NCBI RefSeq assembly: GCF_023094165.1
Contig: NZ_JALMDK010000006.1
Coordinates: 620,001 to 684,000 of the forward strand
Length of the DNA: 64,000 nt
Direction of reading: 5' to 3'
Source of the DNA: Crossiella sp. S99.2
GTDB taxonomy: Bacteria > Actinomycetota > Actinomycetes > Mycobacteriales > Pseudonocardiaceae
Of the stretch, positions 51,719 through 60,024 are shown in pieces; the first letter of the stretch is position 1, and every line of letters begins with the position of its first letter. The notes under the pieces were generated by a model. The model had not been told where the DNA came from. It was given only the letters and a program-made list of their open reading frames with translations, and searched no databases. A program made the translations under genes and the position numbers.

Positions 51719-54700
51719 TCAGGATCGGATCGCCAGCTGCGAGATCTCGGCGTCGCTGGGCACTCCAGCGAAGACCTTCACCTCATCCACCGCGCCGTTG
51801 AAGTAGTCGGTCGGCTGCCCGTCCCACTGAGCCCGGCCGACCAGCAGGTCCCCGGCGCCGTGCCAGCCGGTGACGTTCTGCTCCACACCCGCCCGGACCC
51901 CGTCGACATAGAGCCGGGCCTGCCTGGCGACCGCGTCGTAGACACCGGTGAGGTGCACCCACTCACCCGGCTTGGCCTCGGCCGCGCTCAGCGCGGTACC
52001 GCCACAGGGCCGGTTCGGGTCACAGGACACCAGGAATCCCCAGCGCCGCTGTTCCGGCCGGTACTGCAGCAGGAACGGCGAGTACCGCGGATCACCGGCG
52101 CTGACGACGGTCTGTGCCCGGTTGGCGATCTCCTCGGCCCGGACCCAGGCGGAGACGGTGTAGGACTGGTCGGTCCGGAAGTCCGGCCGCGGTGCGACGA
52201 GGTGACCGCCGCTGGGTCCGTGCTCGCCGTTGAAGCGCACCGCGGTGTGCTCCCCGGTCTGCCAAGCGGTGCCGCCGTGGAGCTGGGCGTCGCGGCCGGT
52301 CACCGCGTCCCTGGTGGTGGCGCCGGTGCCTTCGTCCAGCACCAGGTGGGTCCGCGGGATCGGCTGGTTGGCCAGGAACGCGGCCTCGTTCGGCTGGAGC
52401 ACCCGGTTGTAGACCCGGATCTCGTCCACCGTGCCGGGGAAGTAGTCGACCAGCCTGCCTTCCCACTTGGCCGCGCCGATCACCAGGTCACCCGCGCCGG
52501 ACCAGCCGGTGACCGAAGCCTCCTGCTGCCGGATCCCGTTGACGTACAACAGGAGTTTGCCGCCTGCCGCGTCGTGCACTCCGACCAGATGGGTCCAGAC
52601 GCCGAGTTGCGGTGCGGCGCTGGACAACGCGCGGGCGGTGCCGCCGGACGGGTCGCTCTTGTTGGGCATGGCGAAGGCCCAGCGGTCCGGTTCGTCGGCG
52701 TACTGCAGGAAGAACGAGCTGACCTGGTGGTTCGGTTCCGTGCTTTCCTGGCTGGCCACGGTGAACCAGCCGTTGTCCCGATCCAGCTTGACCCAGGCGG
52801 AGACGGTGAAGCTCTTGGAGGTGTCCAGCACCGGGCCGCGGTGCAGCATCCGGTCGTCCACCCCGTCGAAGCGGCTGGCCTTGCCGCGGTATCCCTCGGA
52901 CTGCTGCGCGGGCGCGCCCTCCGGGGCGAGCGAGCGGTTGTTGCCGGAGGAGTCGCTCAGGTCGGTGTCCAGCCGCCAGTGCGCCTGGAGCCCGGCCGCG
53001 GCGACCGCGTGCGACTTCACGAAGAAGGAGTACTCGTGGATGTCCGAACGGTTGTTGGCCCGGTCGACTGCCTGGACCCGCATGGTCTGCCGCAGCTCCA
53101 TGGTCGGCGTCCAGTGCACGACCGCGTTGCCGCCGATCCCGTTGGCGTTGGCCCGGTAGGACGGGGTCTGGGTGTTCTGGTCGGTGAAGGAGTACAGGTA
53201 GTACTCGACATCAGGCGTGCCGTTGGCGGTGATCTCGAACCGGCCGGTCTGCCCCGCGCCGCCGGAGACCTGCCCGGCCGGGTAGTCCGCCGAGGACACC
53301 GCGGGCTTGCCCGGTCGTTCGGTGTCCACGGTGAACTCGCACATCTCCGACCAGGCCGACGCCTCGTAGTCGCCTGCCCACAGGTGCCAGGTGTGCACCT
53401 GCCCGTCGGTGATCACGCCCTCGGGCACCTTGACCTCGGCGAAGTCGCCGGAGGGCACATTGCCGATCTTGGTCTCGTTGCCGTCCCAGGTGTGTTGCTC
53501 CGGGGTGCCCTTCAGGACCCGGAAACCGGCGTCCAGCACCGCGCCGGAGTCCGGATCGGACAACCGGGCGCGCAGCCGCGGGGTCTTGGTGAACACCACC
53601 GGCCGGTTCGGCCCGCGGACACAGGGGATCAGACCGCCCTCCATGCCGAGTTCGGCCGGCGCGTTCGGCGGGGTGTTGTACCGGATCTCCAGGCGGGCGT
53701 TGAGATCGAACCTGCGCCAGGAGCCGAGATCGCCCTCGTCCCCGGCCCGCAGGCCGAAGGTGACATTGCCCCAGCGCTCGGCGACACCGTCGCGAACAGG
53801 GCCGGTGGCGTTGATCCGCACCTGGCCGTCACTGGGGCAACCGGGGTAGGCGGACTGGGTGATGTCGTCCAGCCTGCGGTTCCAGCCGGGCTGATTGAGC
53901 CAGGTGGTATTCGGGTTGATGCCGGAGGTCACCCAGAGCTGGGTCGGGCCGCCACCGCATTTGTAGGAGTGGATGACCCTGCCGATGAAGTCAGCGCCGT
54001 GGATGATCTTGCCGTGGGCCCAGTCGATGGGCATCTCCACGAAGGAGCGGGAGGCCATCCTGGGTGACTGCTCGATCGAGTACCCGGCCTTGAGATCACC
54101 CAGCTGACCGTCGGTGCGGTCGTAGTTCTTGGCGGTTTGGTGACCGCTCTGCACCACCGCGTGGTGCGCCTTAGTGCTGGTCCGCTGGTACTCCGGATCG
54201 ATGTAGACCGGGAACCTGGTCTCCGCGGCGGTCAGGAATCCCGCATCAGGGATCACGGCGAGCTTGGCCCCGGACAGCTCGACGCCCATGCTCGCCTCGC
54301 GGCCGCCCGCACCGGGACCGGCGAGCAGATCCGCAGGGGCGCCGGTACCGGAGGAGTCCCACATCCGGGACGCCTCGCCGGTGAAGACCAGCTTGCCCTC
54401 AGCGTCCACGGCGTGCAGGTCGGCGCCGCTCTGGTCGGCGCCCGCGCCGCGCGCGGCCGGCGCCAGGCCCAGGGTGACGTTCTTGGTGTGGGAGTTGAAG
54501 ACGACCTTGCGGACCCTGGGATTGCGCGCTGCCTCGGCGTTCTTCACCACCAGCAGCTGACTGAATCCGGTGATGGTGGCGCGCACGATGAGGTCGACGC
54601 CGGGGAGGACCTCGCGGTAGGTCGCGGTCGTGCCGGCCAGCACCGGCGCGGGCAGCGCGCCCTCCCAGCCGAGACCGACCTCGCGGCTGTCCCGGCCGAG

Positions 54701-55105
54701 CACCGCCAGGGCCTGGCTGCCACCGCCGGAGAGACGCACATCCACCGCGGAGGCGGCGGGCTCGATCAGGCCATCGGCACGTTTACGCAGGTTGAGGTCG
54801 ATCGGCACCCAGTTGTCGCCGCGCTTGGCGCGCACCGGCTGGAGGTGTTCGACATGGGTGAAGCTGCCATCCGGATTGGCCACGACCTCGGTGCTCTCGG
54901 TCGTCCTGACCGCCACGGTGACCGGCTTGTTCTGTGCCTTCGCCGCCCGGCTCGCGGCCAGCTCAGCGGTGGCTTCGCGCACCGGGGCCGCCGGAGCGGC
55001 CGCCGCGGGAATGACCACTGTGGACAATGCGATCGCGGCCGCCGTCAGCATGACGGCAGCACTCAGTGCGCGCTGCACCAGGCAGCGCTGTGCGCCGAAC
55101 CTCAA
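51719..55105 (-). CDS. Secreted LamG-domain protein, RHS partner
   Basis: About 1128 residues. The start is TTG with GGGGGAG 5 nt upstream; it gives an Arg-containing n-region, a hydrophobic stretch (AAVMLTAAAIALSTVVI) and an AAAA-type cleavage site. The middle is rich in beta sheets. Two concanavalin A-like LamG domains lie near the C-terminus (LQAHWRLDTDLSDSSGNN and, about 200 residues on, HLVLDEGTGATTRDAVTG), each ending with a GTVDEIRVYNRVL or GAVDEVKVFAGVP block. Such proteins often precede secreted RHS genes in actinomycetes and probably help anchor or present them on the cell surface. It is in one operon with the RHS gene. Confidence 0.85.
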   Translation of the reverse strand: MRFGAQRCLVQRALSAAVMLTAAAIALSTVVIPAAAAPAAPVREATAELAASRAAKAQNKPVTVAVRTTESTEVVANPDGSFTHVEHLQPVRAKRGDNWVPIDLNLRKRADGLIEPAASAVDVRLSGGGSQALAVLGRDSREVGLGWEGALPAPVLAGTTATYREVLPGVDLIVRATITGFSQLLVVKNAEAARNPRVRKVVFNSHTKNVTLGLAPAARGAGADQSGADLHAVDAEGKLVFTGEASRMWDSSGTGAPADLLAGPGAGGREASMGVELSGAKLAVIPDAGFLTAAETRFPVYIDPEYQRTSTKAHHAVVQSGHQTAKNYDRTDGQLGDLKAGYSIEQSPRMASRSFVEMPIDWAHGKIIHGADFIGRVIHSYKCGGGPTQLWVTSGINPNTTWLNQPGWNRRLDDITQSAYPGCPSDGQVRINATGPVRDGVAERWGNVTFGLRAGDEGDLGSWRRFDLNARLEIRYNTPPNAPAELGMEGGLIPCVRGPNRPVVFTKTPRLRARLSDPDSGAVLDAGFRVLKGTPEQHTWDGNETKIGNVPSGDFAEVKVPEGVITDGQVHTWHLWAGDYEASAWSEMCEFTVDTERPGKPAVSSADYPAGQVSGGAGQTGRFEITANGTPDVEYYLYSFTDQNTQTPSYRANANGIGGNAVVHWTPTMELRQTMRVQAVDRANNRSDIHEYSFFVKSHAVAAAGLQAHWRLDTDLSDSSGNNRSLAPEGAPAQQSEGYRGKASRFDGVDDRMLHRGPVLDTSKSFTVSAWVKLDRDNGWFTVASQESTEPNHQVSSFFLQYADEPDRWAFAMPNKSDPSGGTARALSSAAPQLGVWTHLVGVHDAAGGKLLLYVNGIRQQEASVTGWSGAGDLVIGAAKWEGRLVDYFPGTVDEIRVYNRVLQPNEAAFLANQPIPRTHLVLDEGTGATTRDAVTGRDAQLHGGTAWQTGEHTAVRFNGEHGPSGGHLVAPRPDFRTDQSYTVSAWVRAEEIANRAQTVVSAGDPRYSPFLLQYRPEQRRWGFLVSCDPNRPCGGTALSAAEAKPGEWVHLTGVYDAVARQARLYVDGVRAGVEQNVTGWHGAGDLLVGRAQWDGQPTDYFNGAVDEVKVFAGVPSDAEISQLAIRS

Positions 55106-55305
55106 CTCTGCTCCCCCTTGAAAACCACGTGGTCCCACGACCAGAACGTGGCTGCGCCCCCCAGACGCGCGGCCAGAAACCGCGGCCGAACTATAGGCAG
55201 CTGACGAGCGCCAGATCGATAGCCCAAACGGGGCAACCCGGACACGCCGCGCTTCGGCGTGACTTAGCCCTCATTCGGTAACGAACCCCGTAGCGGTGAC
55301 CGCGG

Positions 55306-56217
55306 TCAGCGGGTGGGGTCGGCGCACAGTTCCGTCACTGTGGTGCGGGTCTGGGTGCGTAGCCAGGTGTGTGCGGGGTCGCCGGTGTAGCGCTGGTGCC
55401 AGGCCATGATCACTGGGATGGGGGCGGCAGGGAACGGGAGCGGGCGGGTCAGCAGGCCGGACTCCTGGGTGGCGGCGCGGGTCATGTGTTCGGGGAGGAC
55501 TACCAGGAAGTCGTTGTCTCGCAGGCACTGCAGGGCGGCGGCGGTAGTGGGGACGGCGGCTCGCACCTGGCGGTGCAGGCCGTGTTCGGCCAGTAGGTCG
55601 TCTACTGGGTCGGCGAGTTGGCCGCGGCGGGAGACGATGAGGTGGGCGGCCTTGGCGTAGCGGGCCGGGGTGAGGTTTCGGGTTGCCGCCGGGTGGTTTT
55701 CGCGCATGAGGACGACCAGGCGGTCGTGCGCGATGGTTTCGTGTGCCAGGTCCGGGGATTCCGGGGTGGCGGCGGTGATTTCCAGGTCGACGTGGCCGTG
55801 GCGGAGGTCGGTGGTGTCGGCGCCGGCTTCGGGGAGCAGGCTCAGGCGGACGCCGGGGGCCTGGGCGCTGATCCTGGCCAGCAGGCCGGGGGCGGCGGCG
55901 GTGGTGACCGCGTCGTGCCAGCGCAGGGTGAAGGTGCGGTCCAGGGTGGTCAGGTCCAGGGTGCGGTCGGGGGTCAGCACGGTTTGGGCCTGTTGGACCA
56001 GGGTGTGCACCTGGGCCTGGACGGCCAGGGCGCGTGGGGTCGGGGTCATGGTCCGGCCGGTGCGGACCAGGATCTCATCGCCCATGGCGCGGCGGATCCG
56101 GCCCAGGGCACGGCTCATCGCGGGCTGGGTCAGGTGCAGGCGGGCCGCGGCGCCGGCCACGCTGCCCTCCTCCAGCAGGGCGTCCAGCGCGGTCAGCAGG
56201 TTCAGGTCCAAATGCAT
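55306..56217 (-). CDS. LysR-family transcriptional regulator
   Basis: 303 residues. The winged helix at residues 1-60 reads MHLDLNLLTALDALLEEGSV with LHLTQPAMSRALGRIRRAMG. The effector-binding domain follows. The ATG at 56217 was chosen since it begins the conserved HLDLNLL block; nine upstream codons are open but lack similarity. It is divergent from the IMPase-like gene at 56320, which is the usual layout for a LysR target, and an inverted repeat overlaps its start region. Confidence 0.9.
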   Translation of the reverse strand: MHLDLNLLTALDALLEEGSVAGAAARLHLTQPAMSRALGRIRRAMGDEILVRTGRTMTPTPRALAVQAQVHTLVQQAQTVLTPDRTLDLTTLDRTFTLRWHDAVTTAAAPGLLARISAQAPGVRLSLLPEAGADTTDLRHGHVDLEITAATPESPDLAHETIAHDRLVVLMRENHPAATRNLTPARYAKAAHLIVSRRGQLADPVDDLLAEHGLHRQVRAAVPTTAAALQCLRDNDFLVVLPEHMTRAATQESGLLTRPLPFPAAPIPVIMAWHQRYTGDPAHTWLRTQTRTTVTELCADPTR

Positions 56218-56250
56218 GGCGGTAATGTTAGTACTGAATAGCATGCATTT
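56210..56250. promoter_or_regulatory. Inverted repeat over the LysR start, candidate autoregulatory site
   Basis: AAATGCATG (56210-56218) and CATGCATTT (56242-56250) are perfect inverted repeats 23 nt apart. The left arm includes the LysR start codon. The spacer holds AGTACT. A site here could give autoregulation and control of the divergent operon. Confidence 0.5.
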
Positions 56251-56319
56251 GACGACATGTGGCGCTGGAATTAGCGTGGGTTTTGTCGAACCAATCCGAT
56301 ATCCAGGAATGGGAAACCC

Positions 56320-57111
56320 ATGTCTGACCAGAAGTTGCTGCCGGCTGTCGTGACCGCGGTGCGGGCCGCCGGCGATCGGGTGCGCGAGCGATTCACCGCC
56401 GATGCCCGGCCGGACAGCCTGACGACGATCCTCGATGCCTTGCGCGCCAACGACGACACCTCACTGGAAGTGTTGCGGGCGGCGTTGCGCCGGATCCGGC
56501 CGGGGGCGGGCTGGGTGGCCGATGAGCTGGCCGGGGGCGCGTTGCCCGCCGGCGAGTGGTGGGTGACCGATCCGGTGGAGGGCAACATCAATCACGTGCA
56601 CGGGCTCGCCGACTGGGCGGTGACCGCCACCCTGGTGCGGGACAACGAGGCCGTGCTCACCGTGGTGCACCTGCCGCTGACCGGGGACCTCTACACCGCC
56701 CTGCGCGGCGAAGGCGCGTGGCACAACGGAAATCCGTTGCACGCCTCGGCGAAGACGAGTCTGGACGCGGCGTTCGTGGGCACCGGGCAGGCGCGACCGG
56801 GTGAGGATGCCGGGACGCTGCGGCGAATCGGCGAGTCGATCACCGCGATGCTGGGGGCGGCGCTGGTCGCGCGGATGTCGGTGCCCGCGACCCTGCAGCT
56901 GGTGCAGCTGGCGGCCGGGCGGCTGGATGTGTTCTGGCAGTACAGCGATGTGCGGTCCGGGCTGCTGGCCGGGGCCCTGCTGGCGCGGGAGGCCGGTGGC
57001 GTGGTCACCGACACCCACGGCAGGCCCTGGCGGCCGGGCGCCGCGGACTTCCTGGCCAGCGCGCCCGCGGTGCACCAGGCCGCGGTCGACGTGCTCACCG
57101 CGGTCCGCTGA
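56320..57111 (+). CDS. Inositol monophosphatase-like protein with altered metal site
   Basis: 263 residues with the IMPase/FBPase fold order. The metal-binding motif DPxDGTxN reads WVTDPVEGNINHVHG, so the second Asp is Glu, and the late WD motif is replaced (DVRSGLLAGALLAREAGG), removing a third metal ligand. The GEE motif reads ADE. It may hydrolyse an unusual phosphate or be inactive as a phosphatase. It is divergent from the LysR gene and lies 32 nt before the NADP oxidoreductase gene on the same strand. Confidence 0.8.
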   Translation: MSDQKLLPAVVTAVRAAGDRVRERFTADARPDSLTTILDALRANDDTSLEVLRAALRRIRPGAGWVADELAGGALPAGEWWVTDPVEGNINHVHGLADWAVTATLVRDNEAVLTVVHLPLTGDLYTALRGEGAWHNGNPLHASAKTSLDAAFVGTGQARPGEDAGTLRRIGESITAMLGAALVARMSVPATLQLVQLAAGRLDVFWQYSDVRSGLLAGALLAREAGGVVTDTHGRPWRPGAADFLASAPAVHQAAVDVLTAVR

Positions 57112-57143
57112 CCCCACCACCTCGATCACCAGGGAGACATCAC

Positions 57144-57788
57144 ATGACCACCATTGCCATCCTCGGTTCCGGCCGGGTCGCGGCGAATCTGGCCGGCAAG
57201 CTGAGTGCGGCCGGACATTCCGTGCTCATCGGCACCAGAGATCCAGCCGCGGCACCAGAAAGGTGGACCGGACCGCCGGCGACCTTCACCACCGCGCGGG
57301 AGGCAGCCGAACGCGCCGAGGTCGTCGTCAACGCCACCCCGGGCGACAGCTCGCCGGAACGGCTGCGCGCACTGCGGGATGTGTTGCGCGGCAAGGTTCT
57401 CGTGGACATCGCCAACGCCACCCGGCGCGGCGCCGACGGGCTGCCCGGCGGACTGTGCTTCCCGAACGGCAGCCTGGCCGAGGTGCTCCAGGACGCGCTG
57501 CCGGAGACCCGGGTGGTCAAGACGCTGAACACGATGCTGTTCACCGTGATGACCAACCCGCGCCTGCTGGCCACCCCGCCCACGGCCTTCCTCTCCGGCG
57601 ACGACCCGGCGGCCAAGGACCTGGTACGCGGACTGCTCGGCGATCTCGGCTGGCCGCCGGAGTGGATCGAGGACCTGGGCGACATCGGCACCGCGCGTGG
57701 CACCGAGGCGCTGGTGCTGCTGGTGCCCGCGCTGCTGCGCAAGCACGGCCCGCGACCCTTCGCGCTCACCATCGCCATCTCGGCATGA
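57144..57788 (+). CDS. NADPH/F420-type oxidoreductase of the Fno-like family
   Basis: 214 residues. ILGSGRVAANLAGKLSAAGH is the Rossmann loop of the F420:NADP oxidoreductase-like family, which includes many NADP-dependent reductases of unknown substrate; VVNATPGDSS and KTLNTMLFTVM are further family blocks. It is in one operon with the IMPase-like gene and presumably under the LysR regulator. Confidence 0.8.
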   Translation: MTTIAILGSGRVAANLAGKLSAAGHSVLIGTRDPAAAPERWTGPPATFTTAREAAERAEVVVNATPGDSSPERLRALRDVLRGKVLVDIANATRRGADGLPGGLCFPNGSLAEVLQDALPETRVVKTLNTMLFTVMTNPRLLATPPTAFLSGDDPAAKDLVRGLLGDLGWPPEWIEDLGDIGTARGTEALVLLVPALLRKHGPRPFALTIAISA

Positions 57789-57847
57789 TGCCGTGGAGTT
57801 CGGAACCGCCACGGACCTCTCCCCCGAGCTGCGACGACAATCGCCGG

Positions 57848-58447
57848 TCAGCGCGGCGACAGCAGTTCGCGCAGGGCCACGCCCAGACCAGCCAGCAACT
57901 CCGCGGCCTCCGGCGTGTCCAAGGGCAGGTGCAGCAACCGCACGCCGAACCCGTCGCTAAGCGCCAGCACCAGATCGGCCAGGGTCGGCACCGGGAGATC
58001 GCGCCGGACCTGGCCTGCGTCCTGGGCGATCCGCAGGAAGATGGCGGTGCCGGTGCGCATGTCCTCGTCGTTGGCGCGCAGGCGTTGCGCCCAGTCGGCG
58101 CGGATCGCGGCGCGGGCGGTGAAGGCGGTCACGATGATCGCCTCGGCGCGGCGTTCGGCGTCCAGCGGCAGGGTTTCCAGCAGCAGACGGTGCAGCAGGT
58201 CGAGGTAGTCGCCCTGGGGGGTGAGGGTGTCCCAGCGGCGGGAGACCCGGTCACCGGTGAGGTCCAGGGCGAACTCGAAGATCTCCTCCTTGGTGGCGAA
58301 GTACTTCTGCACCGCGCCCGCGGAGACCCCGGCCTCGGCGGCGACCGTGCGCACGCTGACCGTCTCAATCCCGGACCTGGCCACCAGCCGCAGCAGCGCC
58401 TCGGCAATGGCCCGCCTGCGCTGGCCGTGGTCCACGATCTTCGGCAC
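57848..58447 (-). CDS. TetR-family repressor
   Basis: 199 residues. The helix-turn-helix at about 10-55 reads RRRAIAEALLRLVARSGIET with VRTVAAEAGVSAGAVQKYFATKEEIF. The start is GTG with GGAGG 4 nt upstream; 25 earlier open codons run through the operator and are not used. It is divergent from the MFS transporter gene, with a perfect palindrome between them, so it probably represses the exporter until a ligand binds. Confidence 0.9.
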   Translation of the reverse strand: MPKIVDHGQRRRAIAEALLRLVARSGIETVSVRTVAAEAGVSAGAVQKYFATKEEIFEFALDLTGDRVSRRWDTLTPQGDYLDLLHRLLLETLPLDAERRAEAIIVTAFTARAAIRADWAQRLRANDEDMRTGTAIFLRIAQDAGQVRRDLPVPTLADLVLALSDGFGVRLLHLPLDTPEAAELLAGLGVALRELLSPR

Positions 58448-58481
58448 GCCACCTCCGATTGCCCCGTTCGCCCTCTTGCGG

Positions 58482-58493
58482 ATACGATCGTAT
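58482..58493. promoter_or_regulatory. TetR-type operator palindrome
   Basis: ATACGATCGTAT is a perfect 12-bp palindrome, extended imperfectly on both sides (GGATACGATCGTATTC). It lies 34 nt upstream of the TetR start and 22 nt upstream of the MFS start. Confidence 0.75.
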
Positions 58494-58515
58494 TCTAATA
58501 GGGAAGGGGCCGCAC

Positions 58516-60024
58516 ATGGCACAGGCCGTCACCGAGACGCGGCACTCGAAGTCCCAGCAGCTCGCCGCCGCGCTGACCAAGGGCCCGGTCGAGGTGCTCG
58601 ACTTCCTGCTGCCACTGTGGGCGGGCGCCGCGCTGGGCCTGTCCCCGGCGCTGGTCGGCACACTGACCGCGGCCGAGACCCTGGTCTCCTTCCTGATCAG
58701 ACCGCTGGCCGGGGTGCTGGCCGACCGGTTCGACCGGGCCAAGCTGGCCGCGCTCGGCGCGCTGGGCTACGCGGCCTCCTTCGCACTGTTCGCGGTGGCT
58801 GCCTCGTTCCCCTTGGCGCTGGTCGCGGCCATGGTCGGCGGCGCGGGCGGCGCGTTGTTCTGGGTGGCGCTGCGGGCCAAGGTGGGCGAGGACCTGCCCA
58901 CCGACAGCGGCGCGTTCAGCAAGCTGTTCGCGGCCGAGGGCGTGGGCACCTGGGTGGCGATGGTGATCGCGGTCAGCCTGGTCTCCCGGATCGACTACCG
59001 CGGCGTGTTCTGGCTGTGCGCGGCGGGCTGCGTGGCCGCGGCGGTGGTGCTGTTCACCCTGAAATCCCCGCCCCGGGCCGCGATCGACCCGGCCTCGCCC
59101 AAGCTGCGCGAGCTGGGCGGGCGGATGTACCCGCTGCTCGGCGTCATCGTGATCACCGCGATCGCCGAGGCCGGGGTGGCGCTGCTCCTGCTGCTGCACC
59201 TGCAGCGCGGGCACAACCTGCAACTCGGCGCGATCGCACTGGTCTTCCTGCCCGGTTTCATCGTCTACAGCACGCTGCCGGAGTACCTGCACGGCGTGGT
59301 CACCCGGCTCGGCCGGACCCGGGTGGTCACGGTGGCGCTGCTGCTCAGCGCGGTGTTCGCGGTCGGACTGTCCTTCGCCCCGCACCCGGTGGTGCTGGCC
59401 GGGATGTGGATCCTGTCCGCGGCCGCCTTCGCCGCGGCCATCCCGGTCGAGCAGTCCGTGGTGGCCGAGGCCGCCGGCGGCAGCCTGGGCCGGGGCATGG
59501 CGATCTACGAGAGCGCCACCCTGCTCGGCGCGACCATCGGCACCTTCGGCGCCGGGCTGCTCTACAACTCCGGCAGCGGCTGGCAGATCGCCTGTGTGGT
59601 CGCGGCCGTGCTGCTGGCCACCGCCGCGGTGCTGGTGCGCGGCGCGATCCGGCGGATCGGCGTGTCCGACCGGGTGCCCGTCCCCGAACCGGCCCCGGCT
59701 GCTCCGGCCGAGGTCAGCGCGGACCCGGTGGCGCAGGCCCCGGAGCAGGCAGAACCCGCACCGGCCAAGCCGGGCGCGCCCACGCTCAACACCTGGGCCG
59801 GGCACGCGGTGATCTTCCTGGTGGCCCAGGTGGTGCTGGCGGTCATCGGGTACTCCTGGCCGTACGAGGCGCTGTTCAACGGCCCGCACCCGGCCGAGTG
59901 GTACTGGAACTCCAGCGGCCACCTGCTGCTCAACATCGGCCGGATCTGGTGCGCGGTGTTCGTGATCGACACGATCTACTCGGTCGGCCGGTACGCGATC
60001 TTCCGGCTCAGGAACCGAGGCTGA
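58516..60024 (+). CDS. MFS transporter with a C-terminal two-helix extension
   Basis: 502 residues. Twelve hydrophobic segments typical of the major facilitator family fill residues 20-400, with the A-loop motif GVLADRFDRAKLAALG. After them comes an Ala/Pro/Glu-rich linker (PEPAPAAPAEVSADPVAQ) and two more hydrophobic helices (AVIFLVAQVVLAVIGYSW and IWCAVFVIDTIYS). It probably exports a drug-like compound under the divergent TetR protein. The ATG at 58516 follows GGAAGGGG. Its 3' end overlaps the convergent FAD-protein gene by 17 nt. Confidence 0.88.
   Translation: MAQAVTETRHSKSQQLAAALTKGPVEVLDFLLPLWAGAALGLSPALVGTLTAAETLVSFLIRPLAGVLADRFDRAKLAALGALGYAASFALFAVAASFPLALVAAMVGGAGGALFWVALRAKVGEDLPTDSGAFSKLFAAEGVGTWVAMVIAVSLVSRIDYRGVFWLCAAGCVAAAVVLFTLKSPPRAAIDPASPKLRELGGRMYPLLGVIVITAIAEAGVALLLLLHLQRGHNLQLGAIALVFLPGFIVYSTLPEYLHGVVTRLGRTRVVTVALLLSAVFAVGLSFAPHPVVLAGMWILSAAAFAAAIPVEQSVVAEAAGGSLGRGMAIYESATLLGATIGTFGAGLLYNSGSGWQIACVVAAVLLATAAVLVRGAIRRIGVSDRVPVPEPAPAAPAEVSADPVAQAPEQAEPAPAKPGAPTLNTWAGHAVIFLVAQVVLAVIGYSWPYEALFNGPHPAEWYWNSSGHLLLNIGRIWCAVFVIDTIYSVGRYAIFRLRNRG

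Noticed and set aside
47787..51806. Long open frame on the plus strand opposite the RHS gene (about 1339 codons)
   Set aside because: It is the antisense of the RHS coding sequence, a by-product of high GC. It has no family similarity, and the RHS frame is certain from its repeats and domains.
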